DNA of 64,000 nucleotides, taken from assembly GCF_003052585.1 (NCBI RefSeq), contig NZ_QASN01000017.1, positions 124,001 through 188,000 on the forward strand. Direction: 5' to 3'. A program made the position numbers and the translations under genes. The notes beneath the pieces are model-generated. The model searched no databases. It was not told where the DNA came from and saw nothing but the letters and a program-made list of their open reading frames with translations. Origin of the DNA: Pseudomonas mangrovi (GTDB lineage: Bacteria > Pseudomonadota > Gammaproteobacteria > Pseudomonadales > Pseudomonadaceae). Shown in pieces: positions 1-8,428 of the stretch (position 1 is its first letter; each line of letters begins with the position of its first letter).

Positions 1-546
1 CTGCTGAATCTGCTCGGTACGCGCCGTCAGCTCATCGAGCATGCCGCGGCTGACGCCGGTCTGTTCGCTGAGCTGATGCATGCGCTGAATCGCCTGCTGC
101 AGAGCCTGCTGTCCCGACTGGCTGACTTCGCGCATCTGCCCCGCGGCCTCCAGGGTCTGGCGGGCCAGCTCTGCACTGAGCTGCTCGGTGTGGTCCATGG
201 CCCGCGCCGCGTCACCCGCCTCACTCGCAGCACCACCCTGGGCCCGCAGACCTTGCGCCAGCTGCCCGACCAGACCGGCGACCCGCGCCGCCGCCAGCGC
301 GTTGTCGCAGGTAGCTTGCGAGAGCTGCTGGCTGAGGCCGTCACTCAGTGGCTGCTCGCGCTCTGGCTGCGGTTCCTCGGCCGGCTGTCGCCAGGGGCCG
401 AACCACGGCCAGAGCGCGACGACGAGATAGGCCGGAATGCTCAGATAGAGCGGCATGCCGCCGCGCTGGTAGACCAGCATCAACACAGCCAGGCCGATGG
501 CATGAAACAGGCAGACCAGCGGAAAACGGGCGTAGGCAGGGCGCAT
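1..546 (-). CDS. Methyl-accepting chemotaxis protein, N-terminal part (runs off the window)
   Basis: The frame is open from a start at 546 to the window edge, giving 182 codons without a stop. The protein begins with two membrane segments (about residues 8-25 and 31-50) separated by a very short loop, so no sizeable periplasmic sensor domain is present. A cytoplasmic part follows, rich in Gln, Ala and Glu in heptads, which is typical of the methyl-accepting coiled coil that signals to CheA/CheW. The HAMP region and the signalling tip are not visible or lie outside the window. It should be a membrane-bound receptor sensing something internal or membrane-related. The ligand cannot be guessed from this fragment. 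Confidence 0.8.
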   Translation of the reverse strand, partial: MRPAYARFPLVCLFHAIGLAVLMLVYQRGGMPLYLSIPAYLVVALWPWFGPWRQPAEEPQPEREQPLSDGLSQQLSQATCDNALAAARVAGLVGQLAQGLRAQGGAASEAGDAARAMDHTEQLSAELARQTLEAAGQMREVSQSGQQALQQAIQRMHQLSEQTGVSRGMLDELTARTEQIQQ

Positions 547-796
547 GCTTATCTTTTCCTGTGCCAGGGGCGCGACTGCGTCCCGCGGACTTCCGATTCG
601 ACACCGCGCGCCGAGGCTCGACCATTGCACCTTGGTCAAACCGCAGGCCGGGTTCTCGCGCTGACGAATCGACCGTACAGGTCCCTAGCCTAGTTTGCCG
701 ACCGGGTACTGTCAGGAAATGCAGATCGCCTGGAGCGGCGATTGCGCAACGGAACCGAGCGCAGCGCTTGTGCAGTGATGCGCTCGTTGTATCGGT

Positions 797-826
797 CGCG
801 CCCGGCGATGCTTGAGGCCGGGCGCG
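797..826. terminator. GC-rich hairpin between the MCP gene and the thiolase operon
   Basis: A perfect 10-bp stem (797-806 with 817-826, sequence CGCGCCCGGC) encloses a 10-nt loop and is followed by CTTTT on the + strand. It lies just downstream of the minus-strand thiolase stop. On the minus strand no T run follows it, so it may only stabilise that mRNA 3' end. The rest of 547-838 holds nothing else recognisable. Confidence 0.5.
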
Positions 827-838
827 CTTTTGCTCGCC

Positions 839-2041
839 TCAGTCGAGACGCTCGATGACGCAGGCAACGCCCTGGCCGAGGCCGATGCACAGGCTGACCA
901 GCGCGTAGCGGCCACCCGTGCGCTCCAGCTGGCGCAACGCGGTGAGTGTCAGGCGCACACCCGAGGCGCCGAGCGGATGACCTACCGCGATGGCACCGCC
1001 GTTGGGGTTCAGTCGCGGGTCGTCGAAGGCGATGCCCAGCTCCTTGGCACAGCCCAGCACCTGGGCGGCGAAGGCTTCGTTGATCTCGATGACGTCCATG
1101 TCAGCGAGCGTCAGTCCGGCACGGCGCAGGGCCTTGGTACTGGCCGGGACGGGACCCAGACCCATCAGCCGCGGCTCGACGCCGGCGACCGCGCCGGCAA
1201 GGATGCGCGCGCGCGGCCTGATGGAATATTTCTCGCCGATAGTCTTGCTGCCGATCAGCAGGGCACCGGCGCCATCGTTGACCCCGGAGGCATTGCCGGC
1301 GGTGACCACGCCGTCGGCGAACAGCGGCTTGAGCCGGGTCAGGGCCTCCAGGTTGCTGTCGGCACGCGGATGCTCGTCGGCCGCGACTACCTTCGGCGGC
1401 TGCTTGCGGCCCTGGGCCACTTCAATCGGCAGCAACTCGTCGGCGAAGAAGCCCTCGGCGCGGGCCTTCTCGTACAGCGCCTGGCTGCGCGCGGCGTAGG
1501 CGTCGGCCTGCTCGCGGCTGATGCCCAGCTCGCGGGCGACGTTGTCGGCGGTCTCCGGCATGGTGTCGGCGCCGAACTCGGCCTCGACCTGCGGATTCGG
1601 AAAGCGCGCGCCGATGGTGCTGTCGAAGGCGCGGAACTCGCGGCTGTAGGGGCTCTCGCTCTTGGCGATGACGAAGGGCGCACGACTCATGCTCTCGGCG
1701 CCAGCGGCGATCAGCAGTTCGCCTTCACCGGCACGGACCGCGCGGGCGGCGTCGAGGATGGCGGCCAGGCCCGAACCGCACAGGCGGTTGACCGTGACAC
1801 CGGGCACCGCCACCGGCAGACCGGCGAGCAGGCCGGCGTGGCGGGCAATGTTGCGCGCGTCCTCACCGGCCTGGTTGGTACAGCCGGCGACCACGTCCTC
1901 GTAGTCCTCGCCGGCAAAGGGGTTGCGCGCGACCAGGGCGCGGATCACCGTCGCCAGCAGGTCGTCCGGGCGTACGCTGGCCAGCGCACCGGCGTGGCGG
2001 CCGAAGGGCGAGCGCAGGCCGTCATAGATATAGGCAGTCAT
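839..2041 (-). CDS. Acetyl-CoA acyltransferase (thiolase, PcaF/PaaJ-like)
   Basis: 400 aa, full length for a thiolase. It cleaves a 3-ketoacyl-CoA with CoA to acetyl-CoA and a shortened acyl-CoA. Visible landmarks are the nucleophile Cys in NRLCGSGLA (about residue 90), the GHPLGASG His motif, and a C-terminal CIGLGQG motif like the CIGVGQG of beta-ketoadipyl-CoA thiolases, so a dicarboxylic or aromatic-derived substrate is possible. Its ATG overlaps the stop of the upstream 3-hydroxyacyl-CoA dehydrogenase (TGATG), so the two are translationally coupled. The promoter of this operon carries the IclR-type palindrome at 3582-3596. A general beta-oxidation thiolase is the alternative reading. Confidence 0.88.
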   Translation of the reverse strand: MTAYIYDGLRSPFGRHAGALASVRPDDLLATVIRALVARNPFAGEDYEDVVAGCTNQAGEDARNIARHAGLLAGLPVAVPGVTVNRLCGSGLAAILDAARAVRAGEGELLIAAGAESMSRAPFVIAKSESPYSREFRAFDSTIGARFPNPQVEAEFGADTMPETADNVARELGISREQADAYAARSQALYEKARAEGFFADELLPIEVAQGRKQPPKVVAADEHPRADSNLEALTRLKPLFADGVVTAGNASGVNDGAGALLIGSKTIGEKYSIRPRARILAGAVAGVEPRLMGLGPVPASTKALRRAGLTLADMDVIEINEAFAAQVLGCAKELGIAFDDPRLNPNGGAIAVGHPLGASGVRLTLTALRQLERTGGRYALVSLCIGLGQGVACVIERLD

Positions 2042-3555
2042 CAGCGGGCCTCCACAGTGTTCAGGGGCAGATTCAGTTGCACGCGGCGACGCAGCCAGGG
2101 GCTGGGGCGATAGCGCGCCTCACCGCCGTAGCTGTCCTGCATGCCGCGCAGGATGGTGAAAACCTTGGCCGCGCCGTAGTGCTCGCCGAAGGCCAGCGGG
2201 CCCATTGGGTAGCCCAGGGCCATGGGGATGGCCTTGTCCAGGGTGGCCGGATCGGTGACCCCGCGCTGCAGCAGCTCGCAGCCCAGATTGACGATGCTGG
2301 CGATGATCCGCTGGCTGACGAAGCCGGGCGAGTCCTTGATCACCTCCACCGGCACGCCATCGGCGGCCAGCGCCTGGCGCGCCTGCGCCAGCAGAGACGG
2401 ATCGAGCGCCGGCTGACTCATCAGCACGCGGCGCTTGTCCCAGTTGCAGAAGCTCTCCAGCGCCAGGGTCCGCTCGGCCGGCAGACCCAGGCGGGCGACC
2501 GCGCTGCTCGCGTCCTCGCCCAGCGGCGTGATCAGGCAGATGGCAGTGGCGCTTGGCGCGGCGCCCTGCTCTAGCGTGTGGCCAGCAGCGTTCAGCACCT
2601 GGTTCACTTGGGCACGCAGGGCGGGGTCCTGGCTGTCGAGCCAGAACGGCCGCTCCACGCTCACCGGCGGCCAGCTCGGCTCCGGGTCGCGCAGCGGCTT
2701 GCCGTCCTCGTAGCGGTAGTAGCCCTGGCCGCTCTTGCGCCCGAGCAGGCCGGCGGCGACGCGCTGTGCCGCCAGGTTCGAGGGGGTGTAACGCGGGTCG
2801 AAGTAGTACTGCTGGAAGATCGACTCCATCACCGCATGGGAGATGTCCAGGCCGGTCAGGTCGACCAGCTCGAAGGGCCCCATGGGGAAGCCCGGACCGT
2901 CACGCAGAATGCGGTCGATCTGCGCCGGCTCGGCGATGCCCTCGGCGAGGATGCGCTGCGCCTCGGTGGCGTAGGCACGGCCCAGGTGGTTGACCAGAAA
3001 ACCGGGGGTATCCGGCGTCACCGCCGGGAAATGCCCGGCGTGTTCAGCCAGTGCCACCAGGCGCCGGATCACGCTTTCGTCGGTGCGCTCACCGCGCACC
3101 ACCTCGACCAGCTTCATCAGCGTGACCGGGTTGAAGAAGTGGAAGCCGGCAACCCGCTCGGGGCGGCTGCAGGCGCTGGCGATCGCGGTGACCGACAGCG
3201 ACGAGGTGTTGCTCGCCAGCACCGCATCGGCCGCGACCAGGCCTTCCAGTTCGACGAACAGCTTCTGCTTGACCTCGAGGATCTCGACGATCGCCTCGAT
3301 CAGCAGCTCGCAGCCCGCCAGTTCGGCCAGCGTATGCGCCGGCTGCATGCGCGCCATGGTCGCTTCCAGCTCCTCGGCGCTGATGCGGCCCTTGGCCAGG
3401 TTGCGCGCCAGCAGGTCACGGTTGAACGCCAGCGCCTGCTCGATGGCCTCGCCGCGGGTGTCGAACAGCTGCACCTGCTGACCGGCACTGGCGAACAGCA
3501 GCGCGATACCGCGGCCCATGGCACCCGCGCCGATGACTCCGATCCGGGAAAACAT
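2041..3555 (-). CDS. 3-hydroxyacyl-CoA dehydrogenase, PaaH type with two C-terminal domains
   Basis: 504 aa. The N-terminal Rossmann motif GVIGAGAMGRGIALLFA binds NAD. It is followed by two copies of the 3HCDH C-terminal domain, each opening with a D(T/S)PGF motif (near residues 182 and 408), the layout of PaaH/PaaC-type enzymes. The reaction is oxidation of a 3-hydroxyacyl-CoA to the 3-keto form, feeding the thiolase encoded directly downstream. The start is set by AGAGGTG five bases upstream of the ATG. The promoter region contains the perfect palindrome TTCCGCATAGCGGAA. The substrate is unknown. No phenylacetate epoxidase or ring-opening genes are present in this window, so it may serve another aryl- or acyl-CoA pathway. 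Confidence 0.9.
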   Translation of the reverse strand: MFSRIGVIGAGAMGRGIALLFASAGQQVQLFDTRGEAIEQALAFNRDLLARNLAKGRISAEELEATMARMQPAHTLAELAGCELLIEAIVEILEVKQKLFVELEGLVAADAVLASNTSSLSVTAIASACSRPERVAGFHFFNPVTLMKLVEVVRGERTDESVIRRLVALAEHAGHFPAVTPDTPGFLVNHLGRAYATEAQRILAEGIAEPAQIDRILRDGPGFPMGPFELVDLTGLDISHAVMESIFQQYYFDPRYTPSNLAAQRVAAGLLGRKSGQGYYRYEDGKPLRDPEPSWPPVSVERPFWLDSQDPALRAQVNQVLNAAGHTLEQGAAPSATAICLITPLGEDASSAVARLGLPAERTLALESFCNWDKRRVLMSQPALDPSLLAQARQALAADGVPVEVIKDSPGFVSQRIIASIVNLGCELLQRGVTDPATLDKAIPMALGYPMGPLAFGEHYGAAKVFTILRGMQDSYGGEARYRPSPWLRRRVQLNLPLNTVEAR

Positions 3556-3581
3556 GCATTCACCTCTCTTTGCATGAGTTA

Positions 3582-3596
3582 TTCCGCATAGCGGAA
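3582..3596. promoter_or_regulatory. IclR-type operator TTCCGCATAGCGGAA in the divergent 3-hydroxyacyl-CoA dehydrogenase / thioesterase promoter
   Basis: The arms TTCCGC and GCGGAA are perfect inverted repeats separated by ATA. The site sits 27 bp upstream of the dehydrogenase ATG and between two divergent genes. Closely related sites occur at 11849-11863, 13033-13047 and 13084-13098, all in front of acyl-CoA catabolism genes. The likely ligand is the IclR regulator at 12050. The assignment is inferred from the shared motif and linkage. Confidence 0.7.
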
Positions 3597-3708
3597 CTGC
3601 ATTCCAATAAATTGACAGCGAGATTAGTAGCTAGCAATCTTTCCTGCAAGCCATTCCGCTATGCTCGAATTGCCACCCCTTGCCAAGCCAGACAGCCAGG
3701 AGCTGCCG

Positions 3709-4137
3709 ATGTCCGCCGAGAGCAAAGACCAGATTCAAAGCACAGTCACCGGGTTCTTCCAGGACCTCGGCGCGCAACTGCAGACCTATTCCGCCGAGGA
3801 GGTGGTGGTGGCGCTGGAGCTGCTGCCGCGGCACATGAACAACGCCAGCCAGATGCATGGTGGCGTCATGGCCACGCTGATGGATGCGGCCATGGGCCTG
3901 TGCGGTACTTATAGCCTGGCGCCCGAGGAGCGCCAGGTCGCCATCACCCTGTCGATGAACGTCAATTTCTCCGCGCCAGCCACGGCCGGCAGCCGGGTCC
4001 GCGCGGTGGCCCGCTGCCGCTCGAAGGGCCACAAGATCTTCATGGCGACCTGCGACCTGCTCGATCAGGACGACCGCCTGCTGGCCTTTGGCGAAGGTGT
4101 ATTCAAGCGCGGCGCGTTGCGTCGCGAGCTGCCCTGA
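3709..4137 (+). CDS. PaaI-family (hotdog) acyl-CoA thioesterase
   Basis: 142 aa from ATG 3709, chosen because AGGAG lies six bases upstream. An in-frame ATG at 3661 lacks such a site. The hotdog-fold PaaI signature is visible: a HGG-type turn (QMHGGVMATLMDAAMG) with the catalytic Asp in LMDAAMG, and a strand reading AITLSMNVNFSAPA. Such enzymes hydrolyse stalled aryl- or acyl-CoA esters and release CoA. It is divergent from the dehydrogenase-thiolase operon and shares the operator region at 3582, which fits a safety-valve role for that pathway. Confidence 0.85.
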   Translation: MSAESKDQIQSTVTGFFQDLGAQLQTYSAEEVVVALELLPRHMNNASQMHGGVMATLMDAAMGLCGTYSLAPEERQVAITLSMNVNFSAPATAGSRVRAVARCRSKGHKIFMATCDLLDQDDRLLAFGEGVFKRGALRRELP

Positions 4138-4141
4138 GGCG

Positions 4142-5500
4142 ATGAAGCTCTGCGCAGGATTGCTGCGCGGCCTGCTGCCTCTGGCGGTGCTGCTGGAACT
4201 GGCGGCGCTGGCCAGTCGGCAGACCGTGCTGAGCGTGACCAGTGGCGTGCTGCTCGGGCTGTTCTTTGCCTGGCACTGGCGCTCGCTGATGCCCTATCCG
4301 CGCAACCTCGGCCTGGTCACCCTGGCGGCCGTCGGCAGCTGGCTGCTGATCGGCGAACCCGATCTCGAACAGGCCGCACGCCTGGCCAGTGGCGCCGCCT
4401 ACTACGGCGCCTTCATCGGCGCGCTGGGGCTGATGCAGTGCCTGGTCCGGCGCCTGCCGCAGCTCGGCGAGATCCACCGCCTGCTGCTGGCCGGGCCGCG
4501 TGCCTGGCTCTACCCGGGCTACCTGTCGAGCTGCTTTGCGATCAGTTCGATCCTCTCCTTCGGCATGCTCAACCTGGTCTGCGGCTCGCTGGAAAGCTAC
4601 CTGCGCCAGCGCGGCATCGAGGGTGAGCGGCGCCGCGAAGGCATGCGCGGCGTGATGGTCAGCGCCCTGCGCGGCTATGCCCTGGTACCGCTGCTGGCAC
4701 CGACCAGCGTCGGCGTGGCGATCCTCACCCGCGAGCTGCCCGGGTTGAGCTGGGCGATGTTGCTGCCGTTCGGTGCCATCGCCGCCGGCATCCTGCTGCT
4801 GATCGGCTGGCAGCTGGAAAACCGGCGTTTGCAGCGGCTGTGCCGCCAGCCCGACGACCTGTCCGTGGAACCCTCCGCCAGCGGCTCCTTCCGCGGCCTG
4901 CTGCTCGGCAGCCTGCTCGGCATCGGCGGGATAGTGGCACTGGCCACCGGCAGCTGGCTGTCGGCGACCCAGGCGGCGATGATCCTGGTGCCCGTTGCGG
5001 TGGCGCTGTTCCTCGGCTGGCAGACCCGCTCGGTTGGCGAGACCCACGACGAGATCAGCGACAACCTGCTGGGGATGCGCAACGAGGTGTTCATCTTCGC
5101 CTGCTCCGCCGTGCTCGGCGGCGCCGTCAGCCTGCTGATCCCGGTGGAGCACCTGCTCGGCGGGTTCGGCGGTTCCTTCTGGCTGCCGCTGCTGTTTGGT
5201 CTGCTGGGCATGCTGGCCATCGTGCTGGTGGCGCTGGTAGGGCTGGCCCCGATCATCTCGCTGAGCCTGTGCGCCGGCCTGCTCGCCCAGCTGGCAGCTC
5301 AGGGCGTCGACCCGCTGGGCCCGGCGGTGGCACTGCTCGGCGGCTTCTCGCTGGCGATGCTGCTGTCGCCCTATGGTGCCTCGGCGCTGCTGCTGGCGCG
5401 CTATGCGCAGCTGTCGCCCTGGCGCGTGGCCGTCAGCTGGAACGGCCGCTTTGTCCTGCTCGCTCTGCTGCCGCTGGGGTTGCTGCCGCTGCTGGCATGA
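4142..5500 (+). CDS. Unknown polytopic inner-membrane protein
   Basis: 452 aa from ATG 4142, four bases after the thioesterase stop, so probably co-transcribed. At least ten hydrophobic segments cover nearly the whole length, including a stretch ending GLAPIISLSLCAGLLAQL that resembles the intramembrane regions of ion-transporter-superfamily permeases. I do not recognise the family with confidence. A longer start at 4088 exists but lies inside the preceding gene and adds a non-hydrophobic tail, so I reject it. It could carry the pathway substrate or an unrelated organic anion. Confidence 0.75.
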   Translation: MKLCAGLLRGLLPLAVLLELAALASRQTVLSVTSGVLLGLFFAWHWRSLMPYPRNLGLVTLAAVGSWLLIGEPDLEQAARLASGAAYYGAFIGALGLMQCLVRRLPQLGEIHRLLLAGPRAWLYPGYLSSCFAISSILSFGMLNLVCGSLESYLRQRGIEGERRREGMRGVMVSALRGYALVPLLAPTSVGVAILTRELPGLSWAMLLPFGAIAAGILLLIGWQLENRRLQRLCRQPDDLSVEPSASGSFRGLLLGSLLGIGGIVALATGSWLSATQAAMILVPVAVALFLGWQTRSVGETHDEISDNLLGMRNEVFIFACSAVLGGAVSLLIPVEHLLGGFGGSFWLPLLFGLLGMLAIVLVALVGLAPIISLSLCAGLLAQLAAQGVDPLGPAVALLGGFSLAMLLSPYGASALLLARYAQLSPWRVAVSWNGRFVLLALLPLGLLPLLA

Positions 5501-5510
5501 ACAGCAGCGC

Positions 5511-6398
5511 TCAGACGGCCGTCACCAGTGGTTCGAGCAGGGAGCGCAGCAGATCGAGCACCGCCTGCTGGCGCTGTGCGTCACGGTAGACCAGCCCTAC
5601 CTGCAGCGGTACCCGCGGCTCGCTGATCGGCTTCCAGAGCAGCTCACGAGCGCCAGTCATCTGCCGTGCGCGGCCAGGCAGCACGGTCACCAGGCCGGTG
5701 TTCGGCAGGCTGTCGAGGATCGCCCCCATCTGGTTCATCTCGGCCTGGACCTGCGGCCGGCGACCGATGGCCGCGAGCTGTTCCTGCCAGATCTGCCGCA
5801 CGCGAAACTCCTCGCCGAGCATCAGCAGCGGCAGGGCTGCCGCCTGCGCCAGCGACACCTTGCGAAACTCGCGCAGCGGGTGGTCCGCCGCCATCACCAG
5901 CTGCAGTTCGTCTTCATACAGCGGCAGCGCGTGCAGGCCGGGCTGGCGCGGCGGCAGGAAGCCGATGCCGACATCCAGGGTGCCGGTCAGCAGGCGACGT
6001 TCGATGTCGATGCCGGACAGTTCGTAGAGCTGCACCACCAACTGCGGCTGCGCCACCCGCAAGCGCTCCAGCAGCAGCGGCACCAGGCTGGCATTCACCG
6101 TCTGCAACACGCCGATGGCCAGGCTGCGCGGCACCTGGCCGCGAAATCCGCGCAGCGCTTCGCGCGCACGCTCCAGGCCGTCGAGCAACGGCAATGCGTG
6201 GCCATACAGCGTCTGCGCCGCGAGCGTCGGCAACAGCCGCCGCCCACCGCGCTGAAACAGGCTGACGTCGAGGTCCTGTTCGAGCTGGCGAATCTGCTGC
6301 GACAGGGCCGGCTGGGAAATGCTCAGACGCTCCGCCGCGCGCCCGACATGACCCTCTTCGAATACCGCGACGAAATAGCGAAGCTGGCGAAAATCCAT
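5511..6398 (-). CDS. LysR-family transcriptional regulator
   Basis: 295 aa. The N-terminal winged helix-turn-helix is classic (MDFRQLRYFVAVFEEGHVG, then AAERLSISQPALSQQIRQLE), followed by an effector-binding domain resembling CatR/BenM-type members. It converges on the membrane protein, with 10 bp between stops. No Shine-Dalgarno sequence precedes the ATG. Instead the 15-bp palindrome ATAAGT-TCT-ACTTAT overlaps the start codon, suggesting tight autoregulation. The divergent MOSC-aminotransferase operon starts 100 bp away and is the natural candidate target. The effector is unknown. Confidence 0.9.
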   Translation of the reverse strand: MDFRQLRYFVAVFEEGHVGRAAERLSISQPALSQQIRQLEQDLDVSLFQRGGRRLLPTLAAQTLYGHALPLLDGLERAREALRGFRGQVPRSLAIGVLQTVNASLVPLLLERLRVAQPQLVVQLYELSGIDIERRLLTGTLDVGIGFLPPRQPGLHALPLYEDELQLVMAADHPLREFRKVSLAQAAALPLLMLGEEFRVRQIWQEQLAAIGRRPQVQAEMNQMGAILDSLPNTGLVTVLPGRARQMTGARELLWKPISEPRVPLQVGLVYRDAQRQQAVLDLLRSLLEPLVTAV

Positions 6399-6411
6399 AA
6401 GTTCTACTTAT
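6397..6411. promoter_or_regulatory. Palindrome ATAAGT-TCT-ACTTAT (LysR box, T-N11-A) at the lysR start
   Basis: Perfect 6-bp arms with a 3-bp centre satisfy the T-N11-A rule of LysR operators (T6398, A6410). The site includes the first two bases (A and T of CAT) of the complementary start codon of the LysR gene and lies about 90 bp upstream of the divergent operon. Confidence 0.55.
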
Positions 6412-6498
6412 AAGAGATGCTGGAAAATCGAAATGGAGAGCAGCCCCTCCGCCCGCCTAGGCTAGCCACATTGTTGAGCCAATCTGCACGAGGGAGTC

Positions 6499-7230
6499 AT
6501 GAGAGCGGTAAGGGTGGACGGCGTATTCATAGGCAAAGCGGAAGTTATCCTGCCGGGCCTGCGCTCGGCGATCAACAAGCAGGCGGTCAGTGGGCGAATC
6601 TGGCTGCATCGCGAGGGCCTGGCCGAGGATGAACAGGCCGATACGCGCTTTCACGGCGGCCCGGAGCGCGCGCTGCACCACTATCCGCGCGAGCACTATC
6701 CGACCTGGCGCCGGCGCTACCCGCAGCGCGCCTGGCAGGCGCCGGGGTTCGGCGAAAATCTCAGCAGCCTCGGCCTGCTGGAAAGCCAGGTATGCATCGG
6801 CGACATCTTCCGCTGGGGCGGAGCGCTGCTGCAGGTCAGCCAGCCCCGTTCGCCGTGCTATCGCCTCGGCCAGCACAAGGATCTCGCCGAGTTGCCGCTG
6901 ATAGTGCAGAACAGCGGCCGCTGCGGCTGGTTCTACCGGGTCCTGCGCGAAGGCGCGGTCAGCAGCGACGACCCGCTCGAACTGGTTCAGCGCAGCTACC
7001 CGGGGCTCAGCGTGGCCCGCGCGATCCGCAGCTTCTTTCACTTCCCGCTGGAGCGAGCCGGCCTGCATCAGCTGGTCGCCTGCGCGGCACTCAGCGAGCG
7101 CTGGCGACAGGCCGCCGCCGCGCGCCTGGCCAGCGACCAGGTAGAAGACTGGAGCGGTCGGCTGCAGGGGCGCCCCGCCCCCCTACCACTGCAAGCGGAC
7201 GCGGCAGTCCGGGAGATCGGCCATGCGTGA
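6499..7230 (+). CDS. MOSC-domain protein, YiiM family
   Basis: 243 aa. The N-terminal MOSC beta-barrel is recognisable from DTRFHGGPERALHHYPREHY and GFGENLSS, and the cysteine in QPRSPCYRLGQ is the residue MOSC proteins use to hold the molybdenum cofactor. The 3-alpha tail typical of YiiM follows (PLELVQRSYPGLSVARAIRS). YiiM-type enzymes reduce N-hydroxylated compounds. GGGAG precedes the start. The next gene starts eight bases before this one ends, so they form an operon. A role beside the aminotransferase is not obvious. Confidence 0.87.
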   Translation: MRAVRVDGVFIGKAEVILPGLRSAINKQAVSGRIWLHREGLAEDEQADTRFHGGPERALHHYPREHYPTWRRRYPQRAWQAPGFGENLSSLGLLESQVCIGDIFRWGGALLQVSQPRSPCYRLGQHKDLAELPLIVQNSGRCGWFYRVLREGAVSSDDPLELVQRSYPGLSVARAIRSFFHFPLERAGLHQLVACAALSERWRQAAAARLASDQVEDWSGRLQGRPAPLPLQADAAVREIGHA

Positions 7231-8428
7231 GCCACTCGACCATCTGCGCCTGATGCCCACCGTGCAACGCCCGCCGCAGATCTTCGTACGCGGCCAGGGC
7301 TCCTGGCTCTGGGACCGCCTGGGCGAGGCCTACCTCGACTTCACCCAGGGCTGGGCGGTGAACAGCCTGGGCCACAGCCCGGTGGTGCTGGTCGAGGCGC
7401 TCAAGCGACAGGCCGAAGCGCTGATCAACCCCGGCCCGGCCTACTACAACCGCGGCATGCTCAAGCTCGCCTCCAGGCTGTGCCAGGTGACCGATAGCGA
7501 CCAGGCCTACTTCGTCAGCTCCGGGGCCGAAGCCAACGAGGCGGCGATCAAGCTGGCGCGCAAGTGGGGCCAGGTCCACCGCGGCGGCGCGCACCGTATC
7601 GTCAGCGCCGCACACAGCTTCCACGGGCGCACCCTGGCAGCCATGTCGGTCTCCGGCAAACCGTCTTTCCAGGACATGTTCGAACCCAAGCTGCCCGGCT
7701 TTGCCAAGGTGCCGTTCAACGACCTCGACGCGCTCGCCGCCAGCATCGACGAGCAGACGGTAGCGGTCATGCTCGAACCGGTGCAGGGTGAAGCCGGGGT
7801 GATCCCGGCAACCCTGGAGTACCTGCAGGGCGCCGCGCGCCTGTGCCGCGAGCGCGGCCTGCTGCTGATCCTCGACGAGGTGCAGACCGGCGTCGGGCGC
7901 TGCGGCGCGCTGCTGGCCGAAGACCTCTACGGCATCCGCGCCGATATCCTCACCCTGGGCAAGGGCCTCGGTGGTGGCGTGCCGCTGGCGGCCGTGCTGG
8001 CGCGCGGCAATGCCTGCTGTCTGGAGCCCGGCGAGCAGGGCGGCACCTACCATGGCAACGCGCTGATGACCACGGCGGGACTTGCGGTGCTGCGCACGGT
8101 ACTGGAGCCGGGCTTTCTCGAGCATGTGCGCGAAATCGGCGTGCATCTGCGCGACGGCCTGGCCCGTCTCGCCCGCCGCCATGGGCACGGTCCGCTACGC
8201 GGCCACGGCCTGCTGATCGGCCTGCCGCTGATTGGCCAGGAAGGCTCGAGCCTGGTCCAGGCGGCATTGGCAGAGCGCCTGCTGATCAACGCACCACAGC
8301 CCGACTGCCTGCGCTTCTCACCCGCGCTGACGGTAAGCCACGCCAATGTCGACGAGATGCTGCGCCGCCTCGACCGTGCCTTCGCCCGCGCGCGCCAGCC
8401 TCGACCTCAGCCGGAGACCGGCATATGA
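7223..8428 (+). CDS. Class III PLP-dependent aminotransferase (acetylornithine/GABA aminotransferase family)
   Basis: 401 aa, full length. Landmarks are the SSGAEANEAAIKLARK cofactor-phosphate region, FHGRTLAAMS, the Asp of LILDEVQTGVGR that contacts the pyridine nitrogen, and the Schiff-base Lys in LTLGKGLGGGVPL. It transfers an omega-amino group to 2-oxoglutarate. The substrate is unknown; ArgD/AruC-like enzymes are the closest look. It overlaps the MOSC gene by 8 bp and the amidotransferase gene by 4 bp (ATGA). I recall the aminotransferase-amidotransferase order from P. aeruginosa PA0530-PA0531, though I could not verify it here. Confidence 0.9.
   Translation: MREPLDHLRLMPTVQRPPQIFVRGQGSWLWDRLGEAYLDFTQGWAVNSLGHSPVVLVEALKRQAEALINPGPAYYNRGMLKLASRLCQVTDSDQAYFVSSGAEANEAAIKLARKWGQVHRGGAHRIVSAAHSFHGRTLAAMSVSGKPSFQDMFEPKLPGFAKVPFNDLDALAASIDEQTVAVMLEPVQGEAGVIPATLEYLQGAARLCRERGLLLILDEVQTGVGRCGALLAEDLYGIRADILTLGKGLGGGVPLAAVLARGNACCLEPGEQGGTYHGNALMTTAGLAVLRTVLEPGFLEHVREIGVHLRDGLARLARRHGHGPLRGHGLLIGLPLIGQEGSSLVQAALAERLLINAPQPDCLRFSPALTVSHANVDEMLRRLDRAFARARQPRPQPETGI

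Noticed and set aside
3654..3669. TTCCGCTATGCTCGAA as a fifth IclR-type operator before the thioesterase gene
   Set aside because: Only one arm is intact and an extra base breaks the spacing, so I do not count it.
7843..8424. Long in-frame extension upstream of the amidotransferase gene
   Set aside because: It overlaps the aminotransferase gene in another frame and is rich in Arg and Pro. The ATG at 8425 overlaps the previous stop and begins a standard amidotransferase.
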